NCBI GenBank assembly: GCA_026393095.1
Contig: JAPLAV010000069.1
Coordinates: 1-42,365 of the forward strand
Origin: Actinomycetota bacterium
Lineage (GTDB): Bacteria; Actinomycetota; Actinomycetes; S36-B12; UBA5976
DNA length: 42,365 nucleotides
Reading direction: 5' to 3'
The notes below the pieces were generated by a model. It saw only the letters and a program-made list of their open reading frames with translations. It was not told the origin of the DNA and ran no database searches. Positions within the stretch are counted from its first letter, which is position 1. Every line of letters begins with the position of its first letter. Position numbers and translations under genes: made by a program. Of this stretch, positions 29,165 through 41,174 are shown in pieces.

Positions 29165-30118
29165 CTATAAATCTTCTCGGTGGGCGGCACTAATGATTTC
29201 AGACAACGAGCGGATTCCTTTTTCTTGCAAAATTTCAGCTGTCTCATCATGAATTCTCACACAAGCTTCTGGATCATTAAAAACTGTTGTACCAACACTT
29301 ATGGCATTTGCCCCAGCAGCAAAAAATTCAATGGCATCTCTTCCATTTCTTATTCCACCCATGCCAATAATTGGAATATTTGGTAAAGCTTTTCTTATTT
29401 GATAAACGCATCGAACAGCAACTGGTCTGATTGCAGGACCTGATAATCCACCAGTTTTGCCACTCAGTTTTGGTAACAAAGTATCTGTATCAATGACCAT
29501 TCCCAACAACGTGTTGATGACACTTAATCCATCAGCACCTGCTTTTACAACTGACTTTGCAATTTCGGTTATGTCGGTTACATCGGGTGATAATTTTGCA
29601 AAAAGTGGAATGCTTGCTGAAACATTTCTTCGCACATTGTTTATAACATCTGCAGCTGCATACGGGTCACATGCAAAAACTTGACCTCTATTTTCAACAT
29701 TAGGACAAGAAATGTTTACTTCAATTGCAACTACTCCAGGAATATCCCTTAATTTATCTGCAACTTTGCCAAATTCTTCAACGTTATTTCCTGCAATAGA
29801 AACAATAGTTTTGGCACCCTTTTGACTCAACCAACTCAAATCGTTTTGAATAAAATCATCAATACCTGGTCCTTGTAAACCAATTCCGTTTAACATTCCA
29901 CTAGGAGTTTCGGCCATACGAGGAGTGGCTCTGCCAGATCTTGGATTTAACATCACACTTTTTGTTACGACTGCTCCAATAGTGGTGATGTCAATAAATT
30001 GATCTAATTCTTTTCCAGCAGCAGCACAACCTGAAGCTGTAAAAACTGGTGAAGAAAATTCCAGTCTTCCAAGTTTGGTAGACATATCTACCGTTGTTCT
30101 TTTAGGAACTCTTTTCAT
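29165..30118 (-). CDS. pyrD: Dihydroorotate dehydrogenase (class 1B catalytic subunit)
   Basis: 317 aa; VFTASGCAAAGKE, VEVNISCPNVE-like, GMGGIRNGRDAIEFFAAGA; preceded by pyrK. True start may be MSTKLG at 30085. Confidence 0.95.
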   Translation of the reverse strand: MKRVPKRTTVDMSTKLGRLEFSSPVFTASGCAAAGKELDQFIDITTIGAVVTKSVMLNPRSGRATPRMAETPSGMLNGIGLQGPGIDDFIQNDLSWLSQKGAKTIVSIAGNNVEEFGKVADKLRDIPGVVAIEVNISCPNVENRGQVFACDPYAAADVINNVRRNVSASIPLFAKLSPDVTDITEIAKSVVKAGADGLSVINTLLGMVIDTDTLLPKLSGKTGGLSGPAIRPVAVRCVYQIRKALPNIPIIGMGGIRNGRDAIEFFAAGANAISVGTTVFNDPEACVRIHDETAEILQEKGIRSLSEIISAAHREDL

Positions 30119-30972
30119 TAGTGTCCACCAATTTCAGGAGCGCCCCAAGTATCAGCAGGAATTGTGCCAACTTCATCCCAACGAACTTTGTCTCCTCTAA
30201 AAGCTGGACCATCAACACAAGAACGAAGCATTCTTGTTACACCGTCTTCACCAATAATTGGCATAACACAAGTCATGCAGACACCAATTCCACAAGCCAT
30301 TGATTCTTCAACACTTGTTTGCGAAACAATTCCGTGGAGTGTGGCAACTTCGGAAACTGCTTTTAGCATTTGCATTGGACCACAGGCATAAACAACTGCT
30401 GCACCAGATTTTTTGATTACATCAGGCAATACATCAGTAACTCGACCCATCACACCAGATGTTCCATCATCAGTTGTTACAGAAAGTGTTGTTGAAATTC
30501 TTCTTGCTTCAAGCATTCCAAATAGTTTTTCTTGAGTGGATGCTCCCAAAATAAAATCAACTCGGCAACCTCTTGCTGTTAATGCTTCAGCCAAAGTAAA
30601 CAGTGGAGCTGCACCATAACCGCCACCAACTAAAACACAAGGTACTGGTTCTTTGGGCAAACTAAATGGTTTACCTAATGGACCAACTAAATTAATAGGA
30701 TCATTTCTTTTTAGATTTGCAATGTAATCAGTACCTGGTCCATGTGGTGACACCACAATGTCAACTGTTCCACCATAAACTCCACGATCATTTACTTGAT
30801 AAATACTGAATGCTCTTCTAAGAATTAACGAACTTCTTTCATCCCCAATTGCTACGGCCACGAAATTGCCTGGTTTAAAATCTTTGGGAATATCAGCTGC
30901 TGTTGCAGTTAATACAAAATAACTTCCAACTTTTTTAACGTCAACGACTGTGCCTTTATGAACAATGGGCAT
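30118..30972 (-). CDS. pyrK: Dihydroorotate dehydrogenase electron-transfer subunit
   Basis: 284 aa; FAD/NAD domain, C-terminal 2Fe-2S ligands ESMACGIGVCMTCVMPI...C. Confidence 0.95.
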   Translation of the reverse strand: MPIVHKGTVVDVKKVGSYFVLTATAADIPKDFKPGNFVAVAIGDERSSLILRRAFSIYQVNDRGVYGGTVDIVVSPHGPGTDYIANLKRNDPINLVGPLGKPFSLPKEPVPCVLVGGGYGAAPLFTLAEALTARGCRVDFILGASTQEKLFGMLEARRISTTLSVTTDDGTSGVMGRVTDVLPDVIKKSGAAVVYACGPMQMLKAVSEVATLHGIVSQTSVEESMACGIGVCMTCVMPIIGEDGVTRMLRSCVDGPAFRGDKVRWDEVGTIPADTWGAPEIGGH

Positions 30973-33900
30973 TAAAAACCAGCTTCTTTATAAAACACTT
31001 CTCTGGACTTGGCTAAATCTTTGGCCCATTCTTGCAATGATTTAACACTAAATCCAGTCTTTTGTAATGCTTCTATTCCAGCAACAGCGGCTTTTAAACC
31101 TTGTGATGTTGTAATGCAAGGGACACTTCTCTTAGTGGCTGCAGTTCTGATTTCATAGCCATCCGTTCGAGTGCCTCCCCCATGTGGAGTATTAACCACT
31201 AAATCAATATCACCATTCATAATTGCTTCGGTAGTTGTGACTTCACCATCAGCGTGACCTTCTTGAACTTTTCTCAAAATTTCTGATTTGATTCCACGTT
31301 TAGCGATGAATTCTGAGGTTCCTTTTGTAGCAAATATTTTGAAACTTAGCTGGCTTAATTTTTGTATGGAAGGAATCATTTGCTCTTTATCTTTGTCTGC
31401 TGCTGAAACAAATACACTTCCCTTTAAAGGCAATCCTCCGGCATATGCCCCACTTTGAGATTTAGCAAAAGCCATACCAAAATTTGAATCAATGCCCATT
31501 ACTTCACCTGTGGATTTCATTTCTGGACCCAAAACAGAGTCAACACCAGTAAATCGACCAAAGGGAAGAACAGCTTCTTTAACTGCAACTGGAGCTCCAA
31601 TTAATTCATCTGCGCCATCACCATGTTTAGGCAAAATTCCCTCGGATCTTAATTCTTTAATTGTTGTTCCCAACATGATGCGAGAGCAAGCTTTAGCTAA
31701 AGAAACACCTGTTGCTTTTGAAACAAACGGAACTGTTCTTGATGCACGAGGATTTGCTTCAAGTACATATAAAACATCTTTTGATAAGGCATATTGCACG
31801 TTTAGTAAACCAATAACACCTACACCTGTTCCAATGGCAAAAGTGCTTTGTCTTATCTGTTCAATTTGATCATTAGTCAATGAGATTGGTGGCAGTGAAC
31901 AAGCACTGTCACCAGAGTGAATTCCTGCTTCTTCTATGTGTTCCATAACTCCACCAAGAAACATTTCTTTCCCATCAAACAAAGCATCAACATCAATTTC
32001 TAAAGCATCATCAAGAAATCGATCAACCAACACAGGATGATCTGGAGTTATTTCGGTAGCTCTTTCGATGTATTGAGAAAGCATGTTTTCGTCGTAAACA
32101 ATTTCCATTCCTCGACCACCTAATACATAAGAAGGTCTGACTAGAACTGGATAACCAATTTCAGAAGCGATTTTCTTGGCTTCAGGAAAAGATGCTGCCA
32201 TGCCATGATCAGGAGAAATTAATTTTGCTTTTTCCAAAACCTTGCCAAATGCTCCACGTTCCTCTGCTAAATGAATTGCTTCAGGACTGGTGCCAACAAT
32301 TGGTACACCGTTGTCTTTAAGTTTTTGTGCCAAACCTAATGGAGTTTGTCCACCCAATTGAACAATAACTCCTAAGACATTTCCTGAGAGTTGTTCTGCA
32401 TAAACAATTTCTAAAACGTCTTCTAGCGTTAATGGTTCAAAATACAAACGATCTGAGGTGTCATAGTCTGTGGAAACTGTCTCGGGATTGCAATTAACCA
32501 TGATGGTTTCAAATCCTGCTTTTTTCAAAGTTTGAGCAGCGTGCACGCAGGAATAATCAAATTCAATTCCCTGGCCAATTCTATTTGGACCAGAGCCGAG
32601 AATAATTACTTTTTTCTTATCAGACTTGGCCACTTCTGATTCTTCGTCGTAACTTGAATAATGATAAGGAGTCTTAGCTTCGAATTCAGCAGCACAAGTA
32701 TCTACCGTTTTATAAACTGGTCTGATTTTCATTGCGTGACGATCTTTTCTAACTTGATTTTCACTTGATTTAGTAAGTTGTGCAATTTGTGCGTCAGAAA
32801 AACCATGTTGCTTTGCATACTTCATCAAATCTGGGGTTATTGATTTTGCATTTTTAACTTCTAGAGCTATCTCATTAATAAGTTGAATTTGGTCAAGAAA
32901 CCAAGCATCAATTTTTGTGCTTTCATGAAGTTCTGCAACAGAAGCACCTGCCCACATGGCCCTTTGAACTGTATTGATTCTTCCATCAGTTGGACGTGCA
33001 GCAGTTTTAACTAATTCTTTTGCAGACTCCTTAACATCTGAAAAGTCAAAGGGTGCGTCTTTCTTTTCTAAACTGCGAAGAGATTTTTGTAAAGCTTCTG
33101 AGAAGTTTCGTCCAATTGCCATTGCTTCTCCCACACTTTTCATGTGTGTAGTCAAAGTGGTGTCTGCTCCTGGAAACTTTTCAAAAGCAAAACGAGGAAT
33201 TTTTACCACAACATAATCAAGTGTCGGCTCAAATGAAGCCGGAGTTTCTTTTGTGATGTCATTTGGAATCTCGTTAAGTGTGTAGCCAATTGCTAATTTT
33301 GCAGCAATTTTGGCAATTGGAAAACCAGTTGCTTTAGAAGCTAATGCTGAAGATCGAGAAACTCTTGGGTTCATCTCAATAACAATCATTCGACCATCTT
33401 CTGGATTTAAAGCAAATTGAATATTGCATCCACCTGTGTCAACACCAACTTCGCGAATTACATCAATTGCCACATCTCTCATGTGTTGATATTCACGATC
33501 AGTCAATGTCATCGCTGGAGCAACAGTTATGGAATCTCCTGTGTGCACTCCCATTGGATCAAAGTTTTCAATAGAACAAATAATCACCACATTGTCATGG
33601 TGATCTCTCATTAATTCAAGTTCATATTCTTTCCAACCGATAATGCTTTCTTCTAATAGCACTTCGCTGGTTGGCGATGCTTGTAATCCTGAAGCAACAA
33701 ATTTAATTAAATCTTCTTCGTTGTAAGCAATTCCAGATCCTGCTCCACCCATCGTGAAAGAAGGTCTTACAACAAGTGGATAACCAAGCACTTGCGCTGA
33801 AGCAATACATTCATCAAATGAATGACAAATTTCACTCTTCGCAGAATTGCCACCGATTTTTGCAACTATTTCTTTAAACTTTTCACGATTTTCGCCTCGT

Positions 33901-34271
33901 TCAATTGCTTCGACTTTGGCACCGATTAATTCAACGTTGTACTTTTCTAGAATTCCTTCACGATGAAGCGCCATCGCTGCGTTTAATGCAGTTTGGCCAC
34001 CCAATGTTGGCAATATTGCATCTGGTTTTTCCTTGATAATTATTTTTTCCAAAATATCGGTTGAAATTGGTTCAACATAAGTTGCATCAGCAAATTCAGG
34101 ATCTGTCATGATTGTTGCTGGATTACTATTTAGAAGAATTACTCTTATTCCTTCTGCTCTTAAAACTCGACAAGCTTGAGTTCCTGAATAATCAAATTCG
34201 CATGCTTGCCCAATCACAATTGGTCCTGAACCAATTACCAGGACTGAATTAATGTCTTTTCTTTTAGGCAT
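30972..34271 (-). CDS. carB: Carbamoyl-phosphate synthase large subunit
   Basis: 1099 aa; [28 protein letters not shown], duplicated ATP-grasp, C-terminal MGS domain. Confidence 0.98.
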   Translation of the reverse strand: MPKRKDINSVLVIGSGPIVIGQACEFDYSGTQACRVLRAEGIRVILLNSNPATIMTDPEFADATYVEPISTDILEKIIIKEKPDAILPTLGGQTALNAAMALHREGILEKYNVELIGAKVEAIERGENREKFKEIVAKIGGNSAKSEICHSFDECIASAQVLGYPLVVRPSFTMGGAGSGIAYNEEDLIKFVASGLQASPTSEVLLEESIIGWKEYELELMRDHHDNVVIICSIENFDPMGVHTGDSITVAPAMTLTDREYQHMRDVAIDVIREVGVDTGGCNIQFALNPEDGRMIVIEMNPRVSRSSALASKATGFPIAKIAAKLAIGYTLNEIPNDITKETPASFEPTLDYVVVKIPRFAFEKFPGADTTLTTHMKSVGEAMAIGRNFSEALQKSLRSLEKKDAPFDFSDVKESAKELVKTAARPTDGRINTVQRAMWAGASVAELHESTKIDAWFLDQIQLINEIALEVKNAKSITPDLMKYAKQHGFSDAQIAQLTKSSENQVRKDRHAMKIRPVYKTVDTCAAEFEAKTPYHYSSYDEESEVAKSDKKKVIILGSGPNRIGQGIEFDYSCVHAAQTLKKAGFETIMVNCNPETVSTDYDTSDRLYFEPLTLEDVLEIVYAEQLSGNVLGVIVQLGGQTPLGLAQKLKDNGVPIVGTSPEAIHLAEERGAFGKVLEKAKLISPDHGMAASFPEAKKIASEIGYPVLVRPSYVLGGRGMEIVYDENMLSQYIERATEITPDHPVLVDRFLDDALEIDVDALFDGKEMFLGGVMEHIEEAGIHSGDSACSLPPISLTNDQIEQIRQSTFAIGTGVGVIGLLNVQYALSKDVLYVLEANPRASRTVPFVSKATGVSLAKACSRIMLGTTIKELRSEGILPKHGDGADELIGAPVAVKEAVLPFGRFTGVDSVLGPEMKSTGEVMGIDSNFGMAFAKSQSGAYAGGLPLKGSVFVSAADKDKEQMIPSIQKLSQLSFKIFATKGTSEFIAKRGIKSEILRKVQEGHADGEVTTTEAIMNGDIDLVVNTPHGGGTRTDGYEIRTAATKRSVPCITTSQGLKAAVAGIEALQKTGFSVKSLQEWAKDLAKSREVFYKEAGF

Positions 34272-35388
34272 TGTTTTTGTCCATCAAATTTGTGAAGCGA
34301 TCAAATAGGTATTGAGCATCATGTGGACCAGCTGCTGCTTCAGGGTGATACTGGACGCTAAAGGCTGGTTTATCTTTAAGTGCAAGTCCTTCAACAACAT
34401 TGTCATTCAAACAAATGTGACTTACTTCTACTCTGCCAAATTCTGTGTCACTAATTTTGTCTATTGGAGCCTTTACTGCAAATCCATGATTATGAGTTGT
34501 TATTTCGACTTTTCCTGTAGTTCTATCTAAAACTGGTTGATTAATGCCGCGATGTCCAAAAGTTAATTTATAAGTTTCAAAACCAACAGCTCTGCCTAAA
34601 ATTTGATTACCAAAACAAATTCCGAATAATGCTCTATTTGCTCTCAGAACTTCTTGGGTTACAGATATTGCATGTTTGGCAGTTTCAGGATCTCCTGGGC
34701 CATTACTTAAAAACACTCCATCAATTCCAGCAGCAAGCACTTCTTCTGCCGTAGCACTTACTGGAAGTACTGTTAATTCAATTCCCCTAGTCGTTAGGTT
34801 ATGTAAAATTCCATTTTTCATTCCCAAATCGATAGCAGCAACCTTGTACAGGGTTTTGCCAACAGCTGGAAGCACATAAGGTTCTTTTGTGGAAACCATT
34901 CCGCACAGATCTGCACCTTTCATTCGAGGTGAATTCTTTACTTTATTTATAAAGTACTCACTGTTTTGAGAATCAATGTCTTGAGAAAATATTCCTGCTC
35001 TCATGGCACCTTTATCTCTTAAGTGCCTGGTTAATGCTCTGGTATCAATACCTGAAATTCCCACAATATTTTGGTTTACTAATTCTTGATCAAGAGTTCT
35101 TTTTGATCTCCAATTTGAAGACATTCGAGAAGGATCTCTAACTACATAACCTGATACCCAAATGCGGGAAGATTCATCATCTTCATCATTAATGCCAGTG
35201 TTTCCAATATGAGGTGCAGTTTGAATAACAATTTGTTGATAATAAGAAGGATCAGTCAAAGTTTCTTGATATCCAGTCATACCAGTTGTGAAAACAGCTT
35301 CGCCAAAAGTCTCACCCATTTTGCCAAAAGATCTACCTCTAAAAACAGTTCCGTCTTCTAGAACTAAGAGCGCAGGGTTAATACTCAT
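34264..35388 (-). CDS. carA: Carbamoyl-phosphate synthase small subunit
   Basis: 374 aa; [48 protein letters not shown]. Confidence 0.98.
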   Translation of the reverse strand: MSINPALLVLEDGTVFRGRSFGKMGETFGEAVFTTGMTGYQETLTDPSYYQQIVIQTAPHIGNTGINDEDDESSRIWVSGYVVRDPSRMSSNWRSKRTLDQELVNQNIVGISGIDTRALTRHLRDKGAMRAGIFSQDIDSQNSEYFINKVKNSPRMKGADLCGMVSTKEPYVLPAVGKTLYKVAAIDLGMKNGILHNLTTRGIELTVLPVSATAEEVLAAGIDGVFLSNGPGDPETAKHAISVTQEVLRANRALFGICFGNQILGRAVGFETYKLTFGHRGINQPVLDRTTGKVEITTHNHGFAVKAPIDKISDTEFGRVEVSHICLNDNVVEGLALKDKPAFSVQYHPEAAAGPHDAQYLFDRFTNLMDKNNA

Positions 35389-36677
35389 TTTTGGACTTGA
35401 CCACTTTTCATACTGAATTTGCCGCGAAAGATTGTATGAATGACTTTACTTTTTAATGTCATGTCATGAAACGGATTGTTAGTACTTAATGAATGCGTGT
35501 CTTTAGCATCAACTTTCCATGAAGCATTTGGATCAATAATGCACAGATTTGCAATCTCATTTTCAGCAATTGGTCGACCATGTTCTGTTAACTGACCAAT
35601 TTCGGCAGGTTTCTCACTCATCACTCTTGCCACATCTGCCCAAGTCATTAATTTTGTTTCAATCATTGCAGTGGCCACTACTGAAAGAGCTGTCTCTAAA
35701 CCTGTCATGCCAAAAGCAGCTGAACTCCATTCACCTTCTTTGTCTTCCATTGGATGAGGTGCATGATCTGTTGCAACAACATCAATGATTCCCTCAGCTA
35801 AAGCTTTTCTTAGTTCATTAATGTCATCATCTGTTCTTAATGGTGGATTAACTTTGAATTTAGCGTCGTAGCTTTCACAATGAATTTGGCTAAGGAACAA
35901 ATGATGAGGGGTAACTTCTGCAGTTACATTAACTTTCTTTCCCTTTGCCCAGCGCAGAATGTCTACTGTTCCCGCAGTTGAAGCATGACAAACATGTAAC
36001 TTTGATTGCACGTGTTCAGTGAGTAATACATCTCTTGCCACGATTGCTTCCTCTGCAACGGCCGGCCAACCAGTAAGACCTAATCTTCCTGATAATTCTG
36101 ATTCGTTCATTTGAGCATTTTTTGTCAATCTTGGTTCTTGTGCATGCTGGGCAATAACGCCATTAAATGCTTTTACATATTCCAATGCGCGTCTCATTAA
36201 CACTGGATCTGAAACACAATGTCCATCATCGCTAAAGATTCTTACTCTTGCAGTTGAATCAGCCATCGCAGAAAGTTCAGCTAAATTTTCACCTTTCAAA
36301 CCAATGGTTACTGCTCCCACTGGGTAAACATCAACAAGACCAATACTTTTTCCTAAATTCCAAACTTGTTCCACCACTCCTGCTGTATCTGCTACTGGCA
36401 ATGTGTTTGCCATTGCATGTACCGCAGTAAATCCTCCACGAGCAGCAGCAGCACTTCCCGTTGCAACTGTTTCGGCATCTTCTCTGCCCGGTTCGCGTAA
36501 ATGTGTATGTAGGTCAACTAATCCAGGAAGAATTATTAATCCAGTTAAATCAATAACTTCTGCCTTGTCATCTTTCAACGAATTTGCTGGCGCAACTTTA
36601 GATATTTTGTCATTTTCGATCAAGATATCTACATTCTTTTCACCCTTGAGGGATCCGTTTTGTAGTAAAATACTCAT
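35385..36677 (-). CDS. pyrC: Dihydroorotase
   Basis: 430 aa; [39 protein letters not shown]. Confidence 0.97.
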   Translation of the reverse strand: MSILLQNGSLKGEKNVDILIENDKISKVAPANSLKDDKAEVIDLTGLIILPGLVDLHTHLREPGREDAETVATGSAAAARGGFTAVHAMANTLPVADTAGVVEQVWNLGKSIGLVDVYPVGAVTIGLKGENLAELSAMADSTARVRIFSDDGHCVSDPVLMRRALEYVKAFNGVIAQHAQEPRLTKNAQMNESELSGRLGLTGWPAVAEEAIVARDVLLTEHVQSKLHVCHASTAGTVDILRWAKGKKVNVTAEVTPHHLFLSQIHCESYDAKFKVNPPLRTDDDINELRKALAEGIIDVVATDHAPHPMEDKEGEWSSAAFGMTGLETALSVVATAMIETKLMTWADVARVMSEKPAEIGQLTEHGRPIAENEIANLCIIDPNASWKVDAKDTHSLSTNNPFHDMTLKSKVIHTIFRGKFSMKSGQVQK

Positions 36678-37630
36678 TAGTTGTTTTCACCTGTTTCGCT
36701 ATTTGAACCACCTAGTAGTAAATACAAAACGGCCATTCTCACACTTACTCCGTTTGCAACTTGTTCAATCACAACTGAGTTGGTGCTGTCTGCAACTTCA
36801 GCAGTAATTTCCATACCTCTATTCATGGGACCAGGATGTAAAACAAGAGCATGTTTTTGCATGGTTTTTAATCTTTGAGCGTTTAAACCAAAGTTTCTAG
36901 AGTATTCCCTAGTGGTTGGAAAATATGCATCACTCATTCTTTCTTGTTGAACTCGTAACATCATTACTGCATCAACTTGAGGAAGAACTTCATCTAAATC
37001 GTAAGAAAATTCACCATTCCACTTTTCTATTCCAACTGGAAGCAGCGTTGGTGGAGCTACCATGATTGGAGTTGCACCTAAAGTTTTTAACAAAATTGCA
37101 TTGCTTCTAGCAACTCGGCTGTGCAAAATATCGCCCACTATGGCAACTTTTAGTCCATTTAAATCACCTTCGTTATTTCTTAAGTGTTTTCTTATTGTGT
37201 AGGCATCAAGTAGAGCCTGAGTTGGATGTTCGTGTGTGCCATCGCCAGCATTAATTACTACCGCATCAATCCAATTTCTAGTGGCAAGTAAATGAGGTGC
37301 ACCTGATGACCCATGTCTTATTACGACTGCATCTGCTCCCATTGATTGCAAAGTTTGAGCAGTATCTTTAAGGCTTTCTCCTTTTGAAACACTTGATCCT
37401 TTAGCCGAGAAATTAATAACATCAGCACTCAATCTTTTGGAAGCTGCTTCAAAGGAAATTCTGGTTCTAGTGCTGTCTTCGAAGAATAAATTAACAACTG
37501 TTCTGCCTCTTAAAGTTGGTAATTTCTTCACAGGTCTATCAGAAATTAAGGCTAATTCTTTAGCTGTATCAAGAACTAAAACTGCTTCATCTTTGTTTAA
37601 ATCATGAGCAGAAACTAAATGTTTCTTCAT
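36677..37630 (-). CDS. pyrB: Aspartate carbamoyltransferase catalytic subunit
   Basis: 317 aa; [37 protein letters not shown]. Confidence 0.98.
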   Translation of the reverse strand: MKKHLVSAHDLNKDEAVLVLDTAKELALISDRPVKKLPTLRGRTVVNLFFEDSTRTRISFEAASKRLSADVINFSAKGSSVSKGESLKDTAQTLQSMGADAVVIRHGSSGAPHLLATRNWIDAVVINAGDGTHEHPTQALLDAYTIRKHLRNNEGDLNGLKVAIVGDILHSRVARSNAILLKTLGATPIMVAPPTLLPVGIEKWNGEFSYDLDEVLPQVDAVMMLRVQQERMSDAYFPTTREYSRNFGLNAQRLKTMQKHALVLHPGPMNRGMEITAEVADSTNSVVIEQVANGVSVRMAVLYLLLGGSNSETGENN

Positions 37631-38187
37631 TGCTCACCCGCTGAGATGATTACTGATTCTTGATTACCATCAACATCTGCCAAAGAAACTTGAACGGATT
37701 CACTCATTGATGTAGGAATATTTTTTCCCACGTAATCTGCTCTAATGGGCAACTCTCTATGGCCGCGATCAATCAACACAGCAACTTGAACCATGGCAGG
37801 TCTACCGATGTCATTTAAGGCATCAAGGGCTGCTCTAATTGTTCGACCTGAAAACAAAACATCATCAACCAAGATGACTATTTTGTGATCGATTCCTTCA
37901 TCAGGAATTTCTGTATGAGCAAGAGCTCTAGGAGGTCTTAGTCTTAAATCGTCTCGATACATCGTGATATCAAGAGAGCCAACGGGAATATTTACTTTTT
38001 CGAATTCATTTATTTTTTGGGCGATGCGATTTGCTAATGGCACACCGCGAGAAGGAATACCCAGCAGAACTAAATCTTTTGAACCTTTATTGTTTTCAAG
38101 AATTTCATGAGCAATACGAGATAGTGCTCGGGAAATATCGGATGATTCAAGGACTACTCGTGCAGAGTTACGAGAATTGGCACTCAT
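37627..38187 (-). CDS. pyrR: PyrR regulatory protein / uracil phosphoribosyltransferase
   Basis: [64 protein letters not shown]. Start set at ATG 38187; the ORF-track GTG at 38217 lies in the leader element. Confidence 0.95.
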   Translation of the reverse strand: MSANSRNSARVVLESSDISRALSRIAHEILENNKGSKDLVLLGIPSRGVPLANRIAQKINEFEKVNIPVGSLDITMYRDDLRLRPPRALAHTEIPDEGIDHKIVILVDDVLFSGRTIRAALDALNDIGRPAMVQVAVLIDRGHRELPIRADYVGKNIPTSMSESVQVSLADVDGNQESVIISAGEQ

Positions 38188-38195
38188 TGTGCTTC

Positions 38196-38225
38196 TCGAC
38201 CTCCTTCTCCGCCTCACGGGACGGT
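38196..38225 (-). promoter_or_regulatory. PyrR-binding RNA element / translational operator overlapping pyrR SD
   Basis: Minus strand ACCGTCCCGTGAGGCGGAGAAGGAGGTCGA contains the TCCNGNGAGG PyrR-binding core next to the SD (GGAG). Confidence 0.75.
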
Positions 38226-38257
38226 ATTAAAGGATGCCTTACTAAAAGTTTAGGTTA

Positions 38258-38282
38258 GCAGATGAAATTAACTTTCGTCTGC
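38258..38282 (-). other. Imperfect inverted repeat over the pyk stop codon
   Basis: GCAGAcGAAA-GTTAA-TTTCaTCTGC, 9 paired positions with one mismatch; no strong T-run. Confidence 0.45.
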
Positions 38283-39695
38283 ACCTGTCCCAACTTTGTG
38301 CACGCGCATACCGTTTGTTGTTCCTGGAACACCCGGTGGAACACCTGCCACAACTACAACAAGTTCGCCGTACTTGGCCAAATTGTTGGAAGTCAAGCGA
38401 CGATCAACTGTGGCAACCATGTCATCAGTGTGTTTAACAGTTTCTGAAAAGAAAGTTTCTGTTCCCCAAATAAGAGCAAGTTGACGTTGAACCTTTTGAT
38501 CAGTTGCAAAAGCCAAAATTTGAGAGGCAGATCGATGTCTTGCCATGAGACGAACACTTCGTCCAGTTTCTGTGAAAGCGATTAAGTATCGAGCATTAAT
38601 GGCTTTACCAACCGCAACAGCTGCTGTTGTTACAGCTCTGCCAGTACTTCCTTGTGTTTCAGGTTCTAATTTCGGTAACTGTTCCAAAGCTTCTTCTTCA
38701 ACATGTTCAATGATTCGAGCCATAGTTTCAACTACACCTACTGGATTTTCTCCCACGCTGGTTTCACCACTTAACATCAACGCATCTGCTCCATCAAGAA
38801 CAGCATTTGCTACGTCACTTGCTTCTGCTCTAGTAGGTCTTGATGAGGTAATCATTGATTCCAACATTTGTGTTGCCACAATCACTGGTTTACCAATTTG
38901 TCGTGCCATTTGAATTGCACTTTTTTGAACTAATGGAACTTCTTCTAAGGGCAGCTCAACACCTAGATCTCCACGAGCGATCATGATGGCATCAAAAGCT
39001 TCCAAGATGTCTTTCAAATTTTCAACGGCTTGAGGTTTTTCAATTTTTGCCACTACGGGAAGTCTTTTGCCAACTTTATCCATGATTTTATGAACATCAT
39101 CAATATCTTTTGAACTTCGAACAAAAGAAAGAGCAATAAGGTCACAATCGTTATTTAATGCCCAGATTATATCTTCTTCGTCTTTGTCTGACATTGCTGG
39201 AACATTTACTGCTACTCCGGGAAGATTTAGTCCTTTACTGTTGGAAATCGTTCCACCCTCTATTACTTTGGTGATTACATTATTTCCTTTAACTTCTACT
39301 ACTTCTAATCTAATTTTGCCATCATCAACAAGAATTGGGTCACCTTTTTTAACATCTCCAGGCAAACCTTTATAGGTTGTAGAAACTTTCTCTTTATCTC
39401 CTGCGATGTCATCTGTTGTGATGGTGAAATTTTGCCCATTAACAAGTGACACTGGACCATTACCAAAGATTCCGACTCGAATTTTGGGACCTTGTAAATC
39501 AGCAAGAGCTGCTATTTCTTTGCCTTCAAGTTTTGAGGCTTCTCTTACTAAATCAAGTCTTTTCTTGTGATCTGAATGATCTCCATGAGACATATTCAAT
39601 CTAGCGACATTAAGTCCTGCTTTGATTAATTTTTGAACAGTTGCCAAATCATCAGTTGCTGGTCCAAGTGTTGCAACAATCTTGGCTCTTCTCAT
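38268..39695 (-). CDS. pyk: Pyruvate kinase
   Basis: MRRAKIVATLGPATDD, MIARGDLGVELPLEEVP, TSRPTRAEASDVANAVLDGADALMLSGETS. Start set at MRRAKI. Confidence 0.97.
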   Translation of the reverse strand: MRRAKIVATLGPATDDLATVQKLIKAGLNVARLNMSHGDHSDHKKRLDLVREASKLEGKEIAALADLQGPKIRVGIFGNGPVSLVNGQNFTITTDDIAGDKEKVSTTYKGLPGDVKKGDPILVDDGKIRLEVVEVKGNNVITKVIEGGTISNSKGLNLPGVAVNVPAMSDKDEEDIIWALNNDCDLIALSFVRSSKDIDDVHKIMDKVGKRLPVVAKIEKPQAVENLKDILEAFDAIMIARGDLGVELPLEEVPLVQKSAIQMARQIGKPVIVATQMLESMITSSRPTRAEASDVANAVLDGADALMLSGETSVGENPVGVVETMARIIEHVEEEALEQLPKLEPETQGSTGRAVTTAAVAVGKAINARYLIAFTETGRSVRLMARHRSASQILAFATDQKVQRQLALIWGTETFFSETVKHTDDMVATVDRRLTSNNLAKYGELVVVVAGVPPGVPGTTNGMRVHKVGTGADES

Positions 39696-39702
39696 ATTTT
39701 CT

Positions 39703-39708
39703 ATTCTA
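39703..39708 (-). promoter_or_regulatory. candidate leaderless -10 box (TAGAAT) for pyk
   Basis: TAGAAT 7 nt before the pyk ATG; no SD visible. Confidence 0.35.
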
Positions 39709-39722
39709 TTGGATTGCAATTT

Positions 39723-41174
39723 TTAGACTGTGATTGGTCTTGATGTTGGCTCAATTGGAGCAGGTAAATTTGTTTCACCAATCAAATATTTATCAACCGC
39801 AGCAGCAGTGGAACGACCTTCGGCAATTGCCCAAACAATTAATGACTGACCTCTGCCTGCATCTCCGCACACAAAGACACCTTCAGCGTTAGTTGCAAAA
39901 TTTTCATCTCGAGCAATATTTCCACGTGGATCTAGATTGAGTTTGAGTTGATCGATAAAAGATGCTTTCTCAGGTCCCACAAATCCCAAAGCTAAGAAAA
40001 CAAAATCAGCAGGAATTATCTTTTCACTTCCCTTTACCGGCTCAAATTTTCCATTTTTGAATTCAACTTCAACAATTTCTATACCCTTGACTTGATTATT
40101 CTGACCGATGAATTTTTGTGTGTTAACACTGTAAATTCTTTCGCCACCTTCTTCATGAGCACTAGTTACGCGATATGTCATTGGATATGTTGGCCAAGGT
40201 TGTGAATCTGGTCTTATCTCTGGAGGAAGAGGCAGAATTTCTAATTGAGTAACACTTTTTGCTCCTTGGCGATGAGCAGTTCCTAGGCAATCTGCTCCTG
40301 TGTCTCCACCACCAATGATTACAACATCTTTGTCTTTAACATCAATTGGAGATTTTGCTAATTCACCTAATGCAACTCTGTTTGCTAAAGGAAGATATTC
40401 CATCGCTTGATAAATACCATTAAATTCTCTTCCTGGAACAGGTAAATCTCTCCAGGCTGTAGCACCAACTGCGATTACTAAAGCGTCATATCTCTTACGC
40501 AAATCGTTAGCTTCAATATCAACACCAATATCAACACCACTTCTAAATTTGATTCCTTCTGCTTCCATTTGTTCAAGTCTTCTATCAACATGAATCTTTT
40601 CCATTTTGAATTCTGGAATTCCGTAACGAAGCAATCCCCCAAGTTTGTCTGCTCTTTCATAAATTGCCACAGTGTGACCAGCTCTGGCTAATTGTTGAGC
40701 AGCTGCAAGTCCAGCAGGTCCTGAACCAATTACTGCCACAGTTTTGCCACTTAATCGAGCAGGTGCTTGTGGAGTAACTAATCCTTGGGCGAATGCTCGG
40801 TCAGCAATTTCAACTTCAATTTGTTTAATAGTTACTGCATCTTTATTAATAGCTACAACACAAGCTGTTTCACATGGGGCAGGACATAGTCGACCTGTAA
40901 ATTCTGGGAAATTATTTGTGGCATGTAGTCGCTCTGATGCTTCGCGCCAATCATCATTGAAGACCAGATCATTCCATTCAGGAATTAAGTTGCCTAAAGG
41001 ACAGCCGTTATGGCAAAAGGGAATTCCACAATCCATACAACGACCTGCTTGAAGTTTTAATTTGTTAGTTTCAAATGGCTCATAAACTTCTCGCCAATCC
41101 ATTAAACGCAGATCAACAGGACGTCTTTTGGGAGTTTCTCTTCTGGTATTAATAAAACCTTTTGGATCACCCAC
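39723..41174 (-). CDS. gltD: Glutamate synthase small subunit
   Basis: 483 aa; [46 protein letters not shown]. Confidence 0.97.
   Translation of the reverse strand: MGDPKGFINTRRETPKRRPVDLRLMDWREVYEPFETNKLKLQAGRCMDCGIPFCHNGCPLGNLIPEWNDLVFNDDWREASERLHATNNFPEFTGRLCPAPCETACVVAINKDAVTIKQIEVEIADRAFAQGLVTPQAPARLSGKTVAVIGSGPAGLAAAQQLARAGHTVAIYERADKLGGLLRYGIPEFKMEKIHVDRRLEQMEAEGIKFRSGVDIGVDIEANDLRKRYDALVIAVGATAWRDLPVPGREFNGIYQAMEYLPLANRVALGELAKSPIDVKDKDVVIIGGGDTGADCLGTAHRQGAKSVTQLEILPLPPEIRPDSQPWPTYPMTYRVTSAHEEGGERIYSVNTQKFIGQNNQVKGIEIVEVEFKNGKFEPVKGSEKIIPADFVFLALGFVGPEKASFIDQLKLNLDPRGNIARDENFATNAEGVFVCGDAGRGQSLIVWAIAEGRSTAAAVDKYLIGETNLPAPIEPTSRPITV

Noticed and set aside
38188-38217. N-terminal [10 protein letters not shown] extension of PyrR
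   Set aside because: It translates the PyrR-binding and SD region; ATG at 38187 is properly spaced from the SD.
39305-39505. Minus-strand alternative-frame ORFs 39305..39505 and 40478..40660
   Set aside because: Nested in pyk and gltD in other frames; chance open frames.
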